Source: a virus | Strand: one strand, 5' to 3' | Virus record (IMG/VR): IMGVR_UViG_3300008108_000067 | Location: 1 to 64,000 of that record | Length of the DNA: 64,000 nt | In this document: positions 49,229 to 58,772 of the stretch, piece after piece | How positions within the stretch are numbered: the stretch's first letter is position 1 | Layout: each line of letters begins with the position of its first letter | The notes under the pieces: model-generated | What the model was told of the DNA's origin: nothing | The model's input: only the letters and a program-made list of their open reading frames with translations | The model's database searches: none | Program-made: the position numbers and the translations under genes

Positions 49229-50758
49229 TTAGAATTGGTTGGATGTATTTCTGTCATCACCGAAGTTTCTATTTCCATCATCATCAATGGTAATTGGACC
49301 ACCACCGCCACCACGGCCTACATTACGATTGTTGAAATCATCAACGGTAGTTCTAGGCCCATCGGTACGTGGACCTGTGCGTGGTCTGATACATACGCCC
49401 AAGTTTCCACCGACACCATCACCGTCATCACATACTAATCCTGGACAGCAGCTTCCTGAATCACATGCTTCACCTTCTTCCAAGCATCGCGTTTCATATC
49501 TACACGTTCCATTATCTCTTACAGCGTAAGGATTGTAGTTTATAGCAGATTTGTCCATACAACCAGTTACATAAATACACGAACCATCATTTTGTGTTGC
49601 ATCGGGATTATAATTGGTTGCTTGTTGATCTGTACATCCTACACGTGCAGGAGTTCCTGTGTATTCATCTGAACACGATTCACGACATCCGCCAACAAAA
49701 GTATCTTGAATTAATCGACAGACATTTGTGTATGATGGATCCTGATTGACCGGTAATCCTGTTTGTGTAATTTTACCAATTTCCAAACACGGTTCTATTT
49801 TTTTATCATATGTACAACACGAATTATTTACACATGGTTCTATATTATCACCTTGTACGTAATTATTTGCTAGCGGATCTGTACATCCTGTAAATTTACA
49901 TGTGTTATTATCTTTTTCCGCTCGTCTATCGTAATTAAACGCAAATGGATTTGTACATCCAAAAATGTATTGAATACACGTACCATTATCTAGTACAGCA
50001 CTAGGATCATAATTTTTTGCATTTCTGTCCGTACATCCTTGTATTACTGGTGGTAATGGATCAGTTCCTCTGTATTGACAGCAACCTTCACATGAAGTAT
50101 TTGCATCTGCATTGTAATTTTCTGCATTAATGTCTCTACAACCAATTACTCGTGCAATACAACTTCCATCATCTTGTGTCGCATTTTGATTATAGTTAAT
50201 AGCATTTACATTAGTACATCCGAGCACTCCTGGTAGTGGTGGTGCTACGAATTGACAGCTACCATCTTCCATATTTGCACGTGGATTATAATTTAATGCA
50301 TTAATATTTGTACAACCAAATATTTTTGGTATACATGTACCATCATTACTTGTAGCTTGCGGATTATAGTTCATTGCACTTGCATCGGTACATCCGAATA
50401 CTACCGGCGGAGCAGGTGGAGGAGGAGGCGGTGGTGGTGGGGGTGGTACCGGAATAACAACTGGAACTGCGTTAACGACGAAATTTAATGAATTTGTCAA
50501 TACACCAACAGGATATGTTTCCAATGGCGCAGTTTGAAACGTCACAGTTAGTACTGTACTTTGATTTGGTGCCAACTCAATTCTACTTGGTGAAACCGAA
50601 GCACCTTCTAAATTAGTGGATATATCTGCGGTTAAACTATAATTGGTCGCAATATTTGTAGCCGTAACATTAATCCCCGAAATAGAACGAGATCTTAACT
50701 TGTACGGTACAACTAATTGTGTCTGTGACAGTTGTAGGAAATCTGCTGCGTTTGCCAT
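49229..50758 (-). CDS. GCTD-repeat cysteine-rich adhesin-like virion protein
   Basis: 509 residues. An N-terminal Ig-like domain (about 1-100) is followed by a polyproline hinge (105-115). From residue 122, nine repeats follow the pattern GCTDxxAxNYNPxAxxDDGSC, e.g. GCTDASAMNYNPQATSNDGT. Each has two cysteines and Asp/Asn-rich turns suggesting disulfides and Ca binding. A knottin-like cluster CDSGSCCPGLVCDDG precedes a Gly/Asp-rich tail. These repeats are common in secreted proteins of aquatic bacteria, notably Bacteroidota, which may be their source. GAGG precedes the ATG. It is probably a surface-exposed baseplate appendage that binds the host. Confidence 0.7.
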   Translation of the reverse strand: MANAADFLQLSQTQLVVPYKLRSRSISGINVTATNIATNYSLTADISTNLEGASVSPSRIELAPNQSTVLTVTFQTAPLETYPVGVLTNSLNFVVNAVPVVIPVPPPPPPPPPPPAPPVVFGCTDASAMNYNPQATSNDGTCIPKIFGCTNINALNYNPRANMEDGSCQFVAPPLPGVLGCTNVNAINYNQNATQDDGSCIARVIGCRDINAENYNADANTSCEGCCQYRGTDPLPPVIQGCTDRNAKNYDPSAVLDNGTCIQYIFGCTNPFAFNYDRRAEKDNNTCKFTGCTDPLANNYVQGDNIEPCVNNSCCTYDKKIEPCLEIGKITQTGLPVNQDPSYTNVCRLIQDTFVGGCRESCSDEYTGTPARVGCTDQQATNYNPDATQNDGSCIYVTGCMDKSAINYNPYAVRDNGTCRYETRCLEEGEACDSGSCCPGLVCDDGDGVGGNLGVCIRPRTGPRTDGPRTTVDDFNNRNVGRGGGGGPITIDDDGNRNFGDDRNTSNQF

Positions 50759-50766
50759 ATGTTACC

Positions 50767-51645
50767 TCAAATATATCTAATTTGATTTTGAGTAAATAGA
50801 TTAATATTGTTGTTTGTTAGAGCATTATCAATTGCTTTTTCGATAATTGCAACAATTTCGTTTTCTTGTAATCTATCAAATTGTTTTGAACTTCTTGTAA
50901 CTTCCAATAAATTTATGAACTCATCATAAATAGCTGCTGATATGAATTCTATGGTAAGATTTAGGTTATCTGGGAGTTCTGCTTCCAAATTTGTTAACTG
51001 CGCCACTATGTCGGGATTTAAATCTTCCAAAAATTCATTTATTTTTGCTACGTATTCATTAATCTGTGCTTGTTCGTCTGGTGTCTGTGTGATTATATCG
51101 TTTTGACCGACGCCGATTGTACCACCCACCAACCCTGCAGCAAGAACTCGTGGTACACTTGGTTCCACAAATTCAAATAATTCACCTTGCTCAACCTCTG
51201 TAAATGCCGTGTTGAATCCTAAACGTAACTCCGTGCGTGATGGAGATACTTCTTCGATAGTCATTTTTCTATCGGTGTATGTACCAATTTCATCCGAAAA
51301 TAAGTTGATAATAGTGGTGTATGTGCCAGGAGGAATTATTAATCCCAATTCCTTCTGTACTCGTGTCATGTTAATAATTATTTTTTCATCTTTACTATTG
51401 TCAGGTAATAACACCGTTTTTGCACTGATTATTCCCGAACTTACTGGTATGAGTACCGACCCCACCAAATTATTCACCGAATCGTAAAAATGCATCTCAA
51501 TATTATCATCTATATCGAATCCAAATTCTGCCGGTAATCTACCTTCAATTATATCAATATCCGATTCGGATTCTGCAATACGAGAAATTGGAAATGACTG
51601 TGGTTTGTTTGGTATTACTTGTACGTAGTTTGTTTGATTTGGCAT
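50767..51645 (-). CDS. Structural protein of unknown function in the baseplate cluster
   Basis: 292 residues. The N-terminal half is beta-rich (PNKPQSFPISRIAESESDID, MTIEEVSPSRTELRLGFNTA); the C-terminal half is helical and acidic (NEYVAKINEFLEDLNPDIVA, NEIVAIIEKAIDNALTNNNI). The phrase EVSPSRTELRL also occurs, in varied form, as SPSRIELAPN in the next gene, suggesting a related Ig-like domain that packs against a partner. Structural by context; no family recognised. It lies 3 nt from the stop of the gene at 51649. Confidence 0.5.
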   Translation of the reverse strand: MPNQTNYVQVIPNKPQSFPISRIAESESDIDIIEGRLPAEFGFDIDDNIEMHFYDSVNNLVGSVLIPVSSGIISAKTVLLPDNSKDEKIIINMTRVQKELGLIIPPGTYTTIINLFSDEIGTYTDRKMTIEEVSPSRTELRLGFNTAFTEVEQGELFEFVEPSVPRVLAAGLVGGTIGVGQNDIITQTPDEQAQINEYVAKINEFLEDLNPDIVAQLTNLEAELPDNLNLTIEFISAAIYDEFINLLEVTRSSKQFDRLQENEIVAIIEKAIDNALTNNNINLFTQNQIRYI

Positions 51646-51648
51646 AGA

Positions 51649-52869
51649 TTAACAATCCTTCGCTAAAATATCTTCTAATTTTTTCTTTGTTTCTCTCAAA
51701 CTAATTAAAATTTCATTTTTAGTCATACCAACAGTTGTTCTGCCTAGTAGTGATTCGGTTATACGACCAGGAGCTAAAGGTAAAGCCAACACAGAACCTA
51801 GTAATTGTCCTGCAACACCTGCTTTAGATGCCACTCGTGTAATAGCGCCTGCTGCTCTAGCAAATATACCAACTTTTTGTTTTTTCTTACCGTATCCAGG
51901 AATTGGCCCGTTTGATGCTTCTTGCTTAGCAATTTCTTCATCAATTGTTTTAAGTTTTTCTTCAATATCGGTACGTTTAACAGTACGTTGTGATTTTTTA
52001 CCAATGCCCAAGAATCCTTTCTTTCCGTTAGCAACAATAATTTCTTTACATTGTCCATCTTCATTATACTTAGATTCTGCCTGGACTGTTTCTTCTACCG
52101 CTTGTATACCACTATTCAATAATGTAATTGCTTGATTAATAGTGTTGATACCACTGGCTTTTCCGGCAACTAGTGGTAATCGTTGAATTAAATCTTCTTC
52201 CAATACTTCTGGTGTAGGATCAATAATATCTTCGGCACCATCGGTTTGTCCATAATCATCAGTTAATCCAACAATGTCAAGTGCACTGAGTTCATCAAAT
52301 TCTTCGGGTGACAATATTGCTTCTGGTTCTGGGTCTTGTGCATTAAGTGCTGATGCAAATCCTTCGTCAAGTGCCGTATCAATTGCTTCGTTAGCTTCAT
52401 TAATTGCATCTTCATCACCAGCATCAAGTGCAGCATTTAAATCGTCAAGTGACAATGCTGCCTGTAATGCAGCATCACGTTGTTGTCGTAATGAATCAAG
52501 AGTTGTATCGTCTGGTAATGCCAAATCATCTGTAATTTCTTGAAAGAAATTATCTATTGGAACTACTTGATACATGTCACGCACAACAGAATTTGGATAA
52601 TATTGTGGTGTGGTGATATCTGTTGCACCGATTGGTAGTTTCACCACTGGAACGTTATTGGCCGTACGTTCCACCATACTTTCACTTGGTAATCCCAAAA
52701 CGTCTGATCTACTAGTAGCAATATATCTTGGTGTAAAAAATTGTGTTTCGGCAGTAAATGATACTACTTCACCATCACTTAGTGGAATACGTAGTGTTAA
52801 ATCAGATGACCCTGTGACGAAATCCGGAGCTTCTACAACAGTCTTATCTATTACCGTTAATATTGGCAT
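51649..52869 (-). CDS. Structural protein with acidic repeats
   Basis: 406 residues. The N-terminus is beta-rich (SDLTLRIPLSDGEVVSFTAE). The middle (about 125-230) is very acidic and helical with Asp/Ala-rich repeats (LDDLNAALDAGDEDAINEAN). The C-terminus is basic, with GKKGFLGIGKKSQRTVKRTD, KKKQKVGIFARAAGAITRVA and a coiled coil. No family recognised. The charge asymmetry resembles a linker or assembly protein. The start lies 1 nt after the nucleotidyltransferase stop, with GGAAG upstream. Confidence 0.5.
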   Translation of the reverse strand: MPILTVIDKTVVEAPDFVTGSSDLTLRIPLSDGEVVSFTAETQFFTPRYIATSRSDVLGLPSESMVERTANNVPVVKLPIGATDITTPQYYPNSVVRDMYQVVPIDNFFQEITDDLALPDDTTLDSLRQQRDAALQAALSLDDLNAALDAGDEDAINEANEAIDTALDEGFASALNAQDPEPEAILSPEEFDELSALDIVGLTDDYGQTDGAEDIIDPTPEVLEEDLIQRLPLVAGKASGINTINQAITLLNSGIQAVEETVQAESKYNEDGQCKEIIVANGKKGFLGIGKKSQRTVKRTDIEEKLKTIDEEIAKQEASNGPIPGYGKKKQKVGIFARAAGAITRVASKAGVAGQLLGSVLALPLAPGRITESLLGRTTVGMTKNEILISLRETKKKLEDILAKDC

Positions 52870-52870
52870 A

Positions 52871-53596
52871 TTATTTTACTTCCGTAACTGAAAGTTGTTT
52901 ATCTACCACCGCACTTTGTAACTTCGCTAATTTATCCATATACCCTGCTCTTCGTAATAACTTAAATGCAAGATTCTCTGTGGAAAATTCTCCACCCAAT
53001 TGTAATCCAGATTGTCTAAACTTACCCAACTTGTCACGAAACTTTTCAATTTTTTTATCCAATCCGTCAAGTTGGTCAGCTTGAAATTGTTTTACTAATT
53101 GATTAAACATTCCTACAAAATATTTTACCTTAGTCATTACATCTTGTTCATCATATGCGGGTGTTTCTTTCTTTGGTTCTTTAATCCATTTGTCCTTCAT
53201 TACACTATACAATCCAGTTGCAACGTGTGGTGAACTTTCATCTTCCGCATACACTTCCACATCGTATCCCTTAATTGTAATGTCGTGTTTGTCATTCCAC
53301 TTTGATTTTGCCAACAAGAAAAACTGTGCTAATAGCTCCTTATCTTTTCCAAAATCAAACAATAAGTGAAGGTCAACATCGGAGTAATCTGAGTAGTTAT
53401 AGTTTGCCAAACTTCCAGTAAATACGATGTCCTTGATTTTTGGTTTGTTTTCTAACTCAATACCATCATAGAACTCTTTTGCAATTCTCAAAAGAGCTTT
53501 ACGAATAGATGGAGTAAGTTTGTTTTCAGGTGTCCAAAACTCTCTATTAAGGTCTGGTTGCACCTTGAACGTTTTAATCAAGTCATCAAACGTCAT
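52871..53596 (-). CDS. Pol-beta-type nucleotidyltransferase (MNT-like)
   Basis: 241 residues. The core is IVFTGSLANYNYSDYSDVDL with G61-S62 and the metal-binding pair Asp73-x-Asp75; the third carboxylate is probably Glu114 in GYDVEVYAEDE. This is the minimal nucleotidyltransferase fold found in antibiotic and RNA modifiers and in MNT antitoxins. The C-terminal helical part (about 145-235) resembles a substrate-binding helical bundle. It is odd to find it between baseplate genes: it may modify a tail protein, tRNA or a defence factor, or be carried in the virion. No target can be named. Confidence 0.75.
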   Translation of the reverse strand: MTFDDLIKTFKVQPDLNREFWTPENKLTPSIRKALLRIAKEFYDGIELENKPKIKDIVFTGSLANYNYSDYSDVDLHLLFDFGKDKELLAQFFLLAKSKWNDKHDITIKGYDVEVYAEDESSPHVATGLYSVMKDKWIKEPKKETPAYDEQDVMTKVKYFVGMFNQLVKQFQADQLDGLDKKIEKFRDKLGKFRQSGLQLGGEFSTENLAFKLLRRAGYMDKLAKLQSAVVDKQLSVTEVK

Positions 53597-53597
53597 T

Positions 53598-54629
53598 TTA
53601 CTTTACCAAGAATGTGAATATTTCGGGAATGATGTTCGTGTCATCAGTACCATTTTCAAGATGTAAATTTACTGTATAATATCTGTTCTTATATAATGGT
53701 GTGGTATCTAACACGAAATATGAACCCGTTGCATCACAACTTAATTTAGCATATTGGTCTGCTGGGTAAATTGTGGTTCCTGCTTGTTTATCCACGACAC
53801 TAAAATATGATGAAGTCGGTAAATAATATACATTTTTATATCGTAACGTTGCATCAAAATTCTTTTGTGGATACTTATCACGAACCACAAGTCTTACCTT
53901 TTCTTTTGATCCACGAACGTAATTTTCCTTTACATTTTTTGGAACTACAGCAATGTCATACGTATTTGGAACACGTTTTAAAGATCCTGTGGTAAACGTG
54001 GAATCATCCCACGCAATTTCCAAAACAGGTGCATGTACCGTGTGTGTTTGTTTGGAGAAGAATTTAATGTTTCCTTCGTTATTATAATCCGCCTCTGATG
54101 CGCTTGGAAACTTTAATACAAGTCCAGTCCAAGATAATGATTGTGAGATAATTGGTTGAATTATTGATGATACATCAATACGTAAGTCTTGTAACGGATA
54201 TTCATTAAGAATTACACTAGACGATGGTGTTGTATAATAATCACCACCAGCGTTACTCCAAGATAGCGAGGTTGTTGCTTGTCTCCACGTTGCACCATCC
54301 CCAGCGTTTACAGTTTGTTGATTAAAATATCCACTACCTTCTGCCCACGACCCAGATACCTTTTGGATAATAATTTCTTGTGAATATGGAAGTTTATTTG
54401 CGTTTGCAATTTTTAAATTTAAATAGTACGATGCTGTTGGTGATATTGATGCACTATTTGGTAAATTAAAATTTAATAACGCACGTGCTGCACTACTAGA
54501 ATATGCAATTTCTATATCTTCCGGCGCTGCTACTTTACCAACTTCTAAAATTTCATCCAACCCAGCATTATTGGTTGGAAAACGTTGATACAAAGTTGTA
54601 TCTGCGGATGCGGTTAAAAATATTCTCAT
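53598..54629 (-). CDS. Baseplate-associated protein with DNRLRE-like domain
   Basis: 343 residues. FLTASADTTLYQRFPTNNAG then LDEILEVGK, RALLNFNLP and SGSWAEGSGYFNQQTVNAGD follow the DNRLRE/CBM-like pattern (DTTIYQ, LLxFDL, W-x-EGSG), a beta-sandwich common on cell-surface proteins. The C-terminal half (about 220-343) is a second beta-domain: SKEKVRLVVRDKYPQKNFDA. The start overlaps the gp6-like stop (ATGA), with AGGAAG upstream, so it is coupled to the baseplate gene. It is probably a baseplate periphery or tail-fibre attachment protein. Confidence 0.6.
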   Translation of the reverse strand: MRIFLTASADTTLYQRFPTNNAGLDEILEVGKVAAPEDIEIAYSSSAARALLNFNLPNSASISPTASYYLNLKIANANKLPYSQEIIIQKVSGSWAEGSGYFNQQTVNAGDGATWRQATTSLSWSNAGGDYYTTPSSSVILNEYPLQDLRIDVSSIIQPIISQSLSWTGLVLKFPSASEADYNNEGNIKFFSKQTHTVHAPVLEIAWDDSTFTTGSLKRVPNTYDIAVVPKNVKENYVRGSKEKVRLVVRDKYPQKNFDATLRYKNVYYLPTSSYFSVVDKQAGTTIYPADQYAKLSCDATGSYFVLDTTPLYKNRYYTVNLHLENGTDDTNIIPEIFTFLVK

Positions 54630-56569
54630 TGTCTTGCACTTCCTACGATGTCATCTTCTGGATATCTAATTTCGAATATACACGGATCCAATGATGGATA
54701 CACAACCCCGTTTTCAGTAGCTTCGGTGATGTCGTATCTATATGGTTTATAATCTCGTCCATCCTTAAAGAAATACTTATTACTAATTTCTAACTTATTG
54801 ACACTTTGTACACCGTCTTGTGCTTGAATTAACAACTGTAAGTCTCCCAAACGGATTGGTTGGTTGATGTTCCATTTATCAATATCAAAGTAGTCTTTTA
54901 TAGCACCCAAGCATACAGTTAGAACATCATTCATATTATAATTTTTAAATACAGTGATATCAAAAGTGACACCTATATTAACAACGAACGCGTCAAGAAT
55001 ATTAACTTGATCTGTCAACATTCTATATTGAGACAAGTACTGTTGTAAATTTTCCTTGACCAGTTCGTTCAAATTTGTAATCTTTTTATTTTCGTTGTAT
55101 CCCAATACATACAAATTAATTGAATTCTGTTTTGGATTATCCTCAACAAATTGTCTTACAGTTTGGTCAACTTGTTCTGGTGTTGTTAACGCCTGAATTT
55201 TTGATTGAAGTGTATCGGATATAGCAAATACTTTGGCGACAGCGCCATATTTTGCTGGCATTGCCAATGACCGTGCTTCATAGTCTCGACGAGTAACAAC
55301 ACGATTTTGTGCTGAGTACGATGCCAATGCTCGTTGACGAATTTCTTCAACCGTTTCACCATCTAATCCGCCGCGGGCTGGCATTTCATTATACACCGTT
55401 ACTGTACTTATGATATCATTAAACAATGCTAATTCAGTTGAATTTAGTTCCGTTGTTCTATTGATAACATTTAACTGTCCAATCTGTGTAATTGTTCCAG
55501 AAGCAACGTTGGTTTCTACACCACCACCAGTAACATATTCTACTGTCAATGTGGTATTTGCTGGTGCTATACCAAAATTATCTGTGTTTAATAAATCTGT
55601 ATTACTCAACGATACACTTGCTAAGTTCGTTCCATAATCAGAATTTGCTACCTGTTGAGAATCTAGATAGACTATATCTTCCGACACATTACCTCGTCCA
55701 GAACCAAATACTAATTGTGTATATTTTTCGGGAGTTAATCGTGTTGTAAATCTACGTGGAACAGATCTAAATTTTATGGAATATGAAGGACTAACTGATT
55801 CACTTACACTTGCTTGGTACGCTACTTCTCTGTCATCAATTATTGTATCTTGTGCCAAGAAGTCTACTTCATACCAAGGATACCCATCCGAATCAGTTAC
55901 GTTCGTAACGGTAGTTACGTTTGTATCATTAATTGTTACAGTTGAAAATTTTGCTGGATCACCAAAGGTGACAGTTTGCTGACGTACATCACCCGCAATT
56001 ACGTTTACCTTTTTTGTTACAAGATATGTGACGGGTAATAGTGTTACCGAATCTAATTGTCTTGGTACTATTGATCTGTCCGTTGGGTCATTAAAATCCA
56101 CCAAGTCCGTAGTTCTAAATGTAACTATATTCGGACCTTGTGTAGATATTGTAGAGTTTCTATCAATTTTCAAGAAATATGTTGCGTCTGGAATATATCC
56201 GTCAGTTGCACCCAATGCTGGAACTATCTGAGAAATTAAAACTTCTGCTGTTGCTGGAACAATTGTTTTTGGCTTGTACCCCAACGATTGTGCGATGGCA
56301 ATTATATTTTTTTCTTCTTCTGCGTATGCTAATAAATTTTCTTTGAAAGAATTATCTACATAGAAGGATAATACGTCACCAACATATGCAGCCAATTCCA
56401 ACATAATCATACCTGGATTGGCTTCGTTGAAATCTGTCCAAGTTGTTGGATAGTAATTTTTAATAAATGTAATAAGATCACCTTTGAAGTCAACGAACGA
56501 CTTGTTAAGGTATCGTACTTCTTTTGGTGCTACACTTAGTTTTTTTAATACATCATTGGTTGTAGCCAT
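54626..56569 (-). CDS. 6: Baseplate wedge protein (gp6-like)
   Basis: 647 residues (T4 gp6 has 660). VRYLNKSFVDFKGDLITFIK-NYYPTTWTDFNEANPGMIML then ELAAYVGDVLSFYVDNSFKE is the conserved gp6/J-type N-terminus. The core ARGGLDGETVEEIRQRALAS-YSAQNRVVTRRDYEARSLAM is the universal baseplate J signature. It forms the inner ring of the baseplate with gp25 and gp7-like proteins and changes shape on contraction. It follows the gp25-like gene, as in related phages. GAGA precedes the ATG by 6 nt. Confidence 0.93.
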   Translation of the reverse strand: MATTNDVLKKLSVAPKEVRYLNKSFVDFKGDLITFIKNYYPTTWTDFNEANPGMIMLELAAYVGDVLSFYVDNSFKENLLAYAEEEKNIIAIAQSLGYKPKTIVPATAEVLISQIVPALGATDGYIPDATYFLKIDRNSTISTQGPNIVTFRTTDLVDFNDPTDRSIVPRQLDSVTLLPVTYLVTKKVNVIAGDVRQQTVTFGDPAKFSTVTINDTNVTTVTNVTDSDGYPWYEVDFLAQDTIIDDREVAYQASVSESVSPSYSIKFRSVPRRFTTRLTPEKYTQLVFGSGRGNVSEDIVYLDSQQVANSDYGTNLASVSLSNTDLLNTDNFGIAPANTTLTVEYVTGGGVETNVASGTITQIGQLNVINRTTELNSTELALFNDIISTVTVYNEMPARGGLDGETVEEIRQRALASYSAQNRVVTRRDYEARSLAMPAKYGAVAKVFAISDTLQSKIQALTTPEQVDQTVRQFVEDNPKQNSINLYVLGYNENKKITNLNELVKENLQQYLSQYRMLTDQVNILDAFVVNIGVTFDITVFKNYNMNDVLTVCLGAIKDYFDIDKWNINQPIRLGDLQLLIQAQDGVQSVNKLEISNKYFFKDGRDYKPYRYDITEATENGVVYPSLDPCIFEIRYPEDDIVGSARQ

Positions 56570-56581
56570 TGTATATCTCTA

Positions 56582-57025
56582 TTAAAAATTTCTTGTTGTT
56601 AATCTTCCAGAAGCTATCAATCCACCAGTTGGTGATGATCCTAATAAAACTTGGACCTCTTCTGATATCAACGGATTGTTTGCAAAACTATAACGAACAT
56701 ATAAATTTATATCATTGTCGTTAACAAATGTATCTAAATTTAAGACTCGAATTTCTTGTAAGACAAGGTATGGCATAAAAGCATCTACTGCTTCTATGAC
56801 ATACTGTTGTGCTTTATCTTGTATCTCACCATCCTTTTGTTCAAACAATAGTCGCCACAAGTCACATCCAAAATTTGGATTTGCAACTCGTTCTCCTTTT
56901 CTAGTCAAAATTAAATTAATAAATTTTGATTTTTCGTTTGCCAACGGGTCAGGCGTAGTTTGGAAATACCCACGCCCACCACGTTGTAAAGGGAGAGTAG
57001 AACCAAGATAAACAGTTTTTGACAT
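56582..57025 (-). CDS. 25: Baseplate wedge protein (gp25-like)
   Basis: 147 residues (T4 gp25 has 132). GYFQTTPDPLANEKSKFINL-ILTRKGERVANPNFGCDLWR then LLFEQ is the gp25-like/GPW signature, with the NPxFGxxLxxLLFE motif. It joins sheath and baseplate and starts sheath assembly. Start 1 nt after the previous stop, with AAGTAAG upstream. It lies directly before gp6, as expected for a wedge module. Confidence 0.93.
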   Translation of the reverse strand: MSKTVYLGSTLPLQRGGRGYFQTTPDPLANEKSKFINLILTRKGERVANPNFGCDLWRLLFEQKDGEIQDKAQQYVIEAVDAFMPYLVLQEIRVLNLDTFVNDNDINLYVRYSFANNPLISEEVQVLLGSSPTGGLIASGRLTTRNF

Positions 57026-57026
57026 C

Positions 57027-57374
57027 TTACTTACTCAATCCCAACTTTTTCATTACGGCGCTGTAATCTTTCGTGATAGCTTCTACAGCCGGTTTGAACG
57101 CTGGATCATTTAAATTAACACCTTGTGGGATATTTTCTGGAAGTACCACATTATTTGTGGTTGCCATAATGGTATCTCCGTGGCGTTCCAATCCCATCAT
57201 CGCAGCCAACTTTGAACGGTCAAGTTTTGGCTTACTGGACGCCGATGCAGTTTCGTTAACTTGTTGTATACCTTTAATTTGGGCTACAGCTTCTCCCAAA
57301 AGGTTGGGAAGAATTCTATTAACTTCTTCTTCGACAACGGTTCTGATGTATGCTTTTAGTAATGTTTTGTCCAT
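57027..57374 (-). CDS. Small helical protein beside the wedge genes
   Basis: 115 residues. An N-terminal helix (KAYIRTVVEEEVNRILPNLL) is followed by a Ser/Lys linker, KLDRSKLAAMMGLERHGDTI and a helical end. It resembles conserved small proteins located near gp25 in large phages. Function unknown; a baseplate assembly factor is a guess. AAGGAG lies 6 nt before the ATG. Confidence 0.55.
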   Translation of the reverse strand: MDKTLLKAYIRTVVEEEVNRILPNLLGEAVAQIKGIQQVNETASASSKPKLDRSKLAAMMGLERHGDTIMATTNNVVLPENIPQGVNLNDPAFKPAVEAITKDYSAVMKKLGLSK

Positions 57375-57455
57375 TTTCTTCTCCTTAAAAAAATAACCAT
57401 TTTTATCACTCTATTTAAATATCAAAAGATATTGAATTTAAACGATTTAAGTGAG

Positions 57456-58769
57456 TTATTGTCCAACACTTAATTGATTTGTTAATTCGGATGCCAATTG
57501 TAATCCTAACTGTCTACTATTAAGTGTTGATGCTAAGTTTTGTGCTGAACTGATAGCGGAATCGACAGACCGTACAGTAGTAAGTCCTTGATTTATTGTA
57601 CCCAATGACCGTTGCTGTACATTTGTTAAAGTTTGTCTTGCTTGTGAAACTCTATTCTGAGCTCTAGTTCTTGTGTTTTGATACTGCGTAATTGCGTTTT
57701 GTTGTTCACGTAATACCTGTGAACTAATATTTCGAGTTTGTTGTATAAGATCATTTCTTGCTCTATTAACTGCTTCGGAACGTATAGCTTGTCTAGTTTG
57801 TAAGTTTGCTCTTGCCTCACGTAACGAATTTCTTGCTTGTGTCAATCCTCGTTGAATTTTGTCTTTCTTAGGATCAACAATTTCAAATCCAGCTTGTTCT
57901 ACAGCTTTTTTGTATGCTTTTTGATAAAATTCCCCATCCTTTTTCTTTAATGTTTCCAAGGCTTTCTTATATTTTGCAAAGAAATTTGCTTTGGTAAAAT
58001 TAAATGTTGGTAATTTAGGAAACTTTGGAAACCGAATGATACGTGGGATTTCTCTTAATTTTAAGATTCTACCAAGAACATCAAGTCCTTTTTTCAATGT
58101 TTCCTTTGCTTTTGGTATGTCTTGAAATAATGCTTTTAAAATTGCCTTCTTGACAGCCTGAGCAGTTTTAATCACAAGTTCTAGTGCAGCTTTTGCTCGT
58201 GTATAAGCCTGTTCTAAGCTATCAAGTTTATCAATCAGTATCGTTAGAGCAGCTGATGCTGCAGCGTCTGGTAAATTTATTAGTGCATTAAATAACGAGG
58301 TAAACTTATTAATCTGATCTTCTAATTTTCTTGTTAGTTTTGTTAGTCTATTAGTTAATTCAGTTAACGCACGTAAATCGTCTAGTTGTTCGACCAATCG
58401 TTTTATTTTTGGGTCTATTCCACGTAATATTCTATCCCGAGGATTCTCTGGAACTATTACCCCGTTAATTTTTCTACGTTGTATTGCGTTTGTCGGTAGT
58501 ACTTGTGGTTTATAATTTTTCAATCTATCCAATGATTGTTCACTAGAACTTATTAATTCTTGTGTTATCTTGGATTGTATTATTGGAAAATTTTGTCCAT
58601 ACTTTTGTACAATACCACCAGGAATTATTTCCGGTCTAAAAGTCGCCAACGCAATAAGTGTTTCCAAGGGAACTTCCCGTGGAATGTTACTGATTGTAGA
58701 TATATTCGAGGTACTATTAGTTGCTCGTTGTAAATAAGCACCAAAATATTGTTCGGATAATGTAGTCAT
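57456..58769 (-). CDS. Coiled-coil virion protein, possible tape measure
   Basis: 437 residues, mainly helical. A coiled coil (about 125-205: RLVEQLDDLRALTELTNRLT then KLTRKLEDQINKFTSLFNAL), a basic middle (PRIIRFPKFPKLPTFNFTKA) and a long C-terminal Arg/Gln-rich coiled coil (about 310-400: RNSLREARANLQTRQAIRSE). A helical, low-hydrophobicity protein next to the spike gene could be the tape measure (gp29 in T4, 590 residues) or another hub protein. The C-terminal Gln/Arg repeats could also bind DNA. No ribosome site is obvious; the gene lies 3 nt from the spike stop. Confidence 0.45.
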   Translation of the reverse strand: MTTLSEQYFGAYLQRATNSTSNISTISNIPREVPLETLIALATFRPEIIPGGIVQKYGQNFPIIQSKITQELISSSEQSLDRLKNYKPQVLPTNAIQRRKINGVIVPENPRDRILRGIDPKIKRLVEQLDDLRALTELTNRLTKLTRKLEDQINKFTSLFNALINLPDAAASAALTILIDKLDSLEQAYTRAKAALELVIKTAQAVKKAILKALFQDIPKAKETLKKGLDVLGRILKLREIPRIIRFPKFPKLPTFNFTKANFFAKYKKALETLKKKDGEFYQKAYKKAVEQAGFEIVDPKKDKIQRGLTQARNSLREARANLQTRQAIRSEAVNRARNDLIQQTRNISSQVLREQQNAITQYQNTRTRAQNRVSQARQTLTNVQQRSLGTINQGLTTVRSVDSAISSAQNLASTLNSRQLGLQLASELTNQLSVGQ

Positions 58770-58772
58770 AAA

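Noticed and set aside
57456-58769. Firm assignment as tape measure gp29
   Set aside because: Coiled-coil content and place fit, but no hydrophobic patches or motifs specific to tape measures are seen; given only as a possibility.
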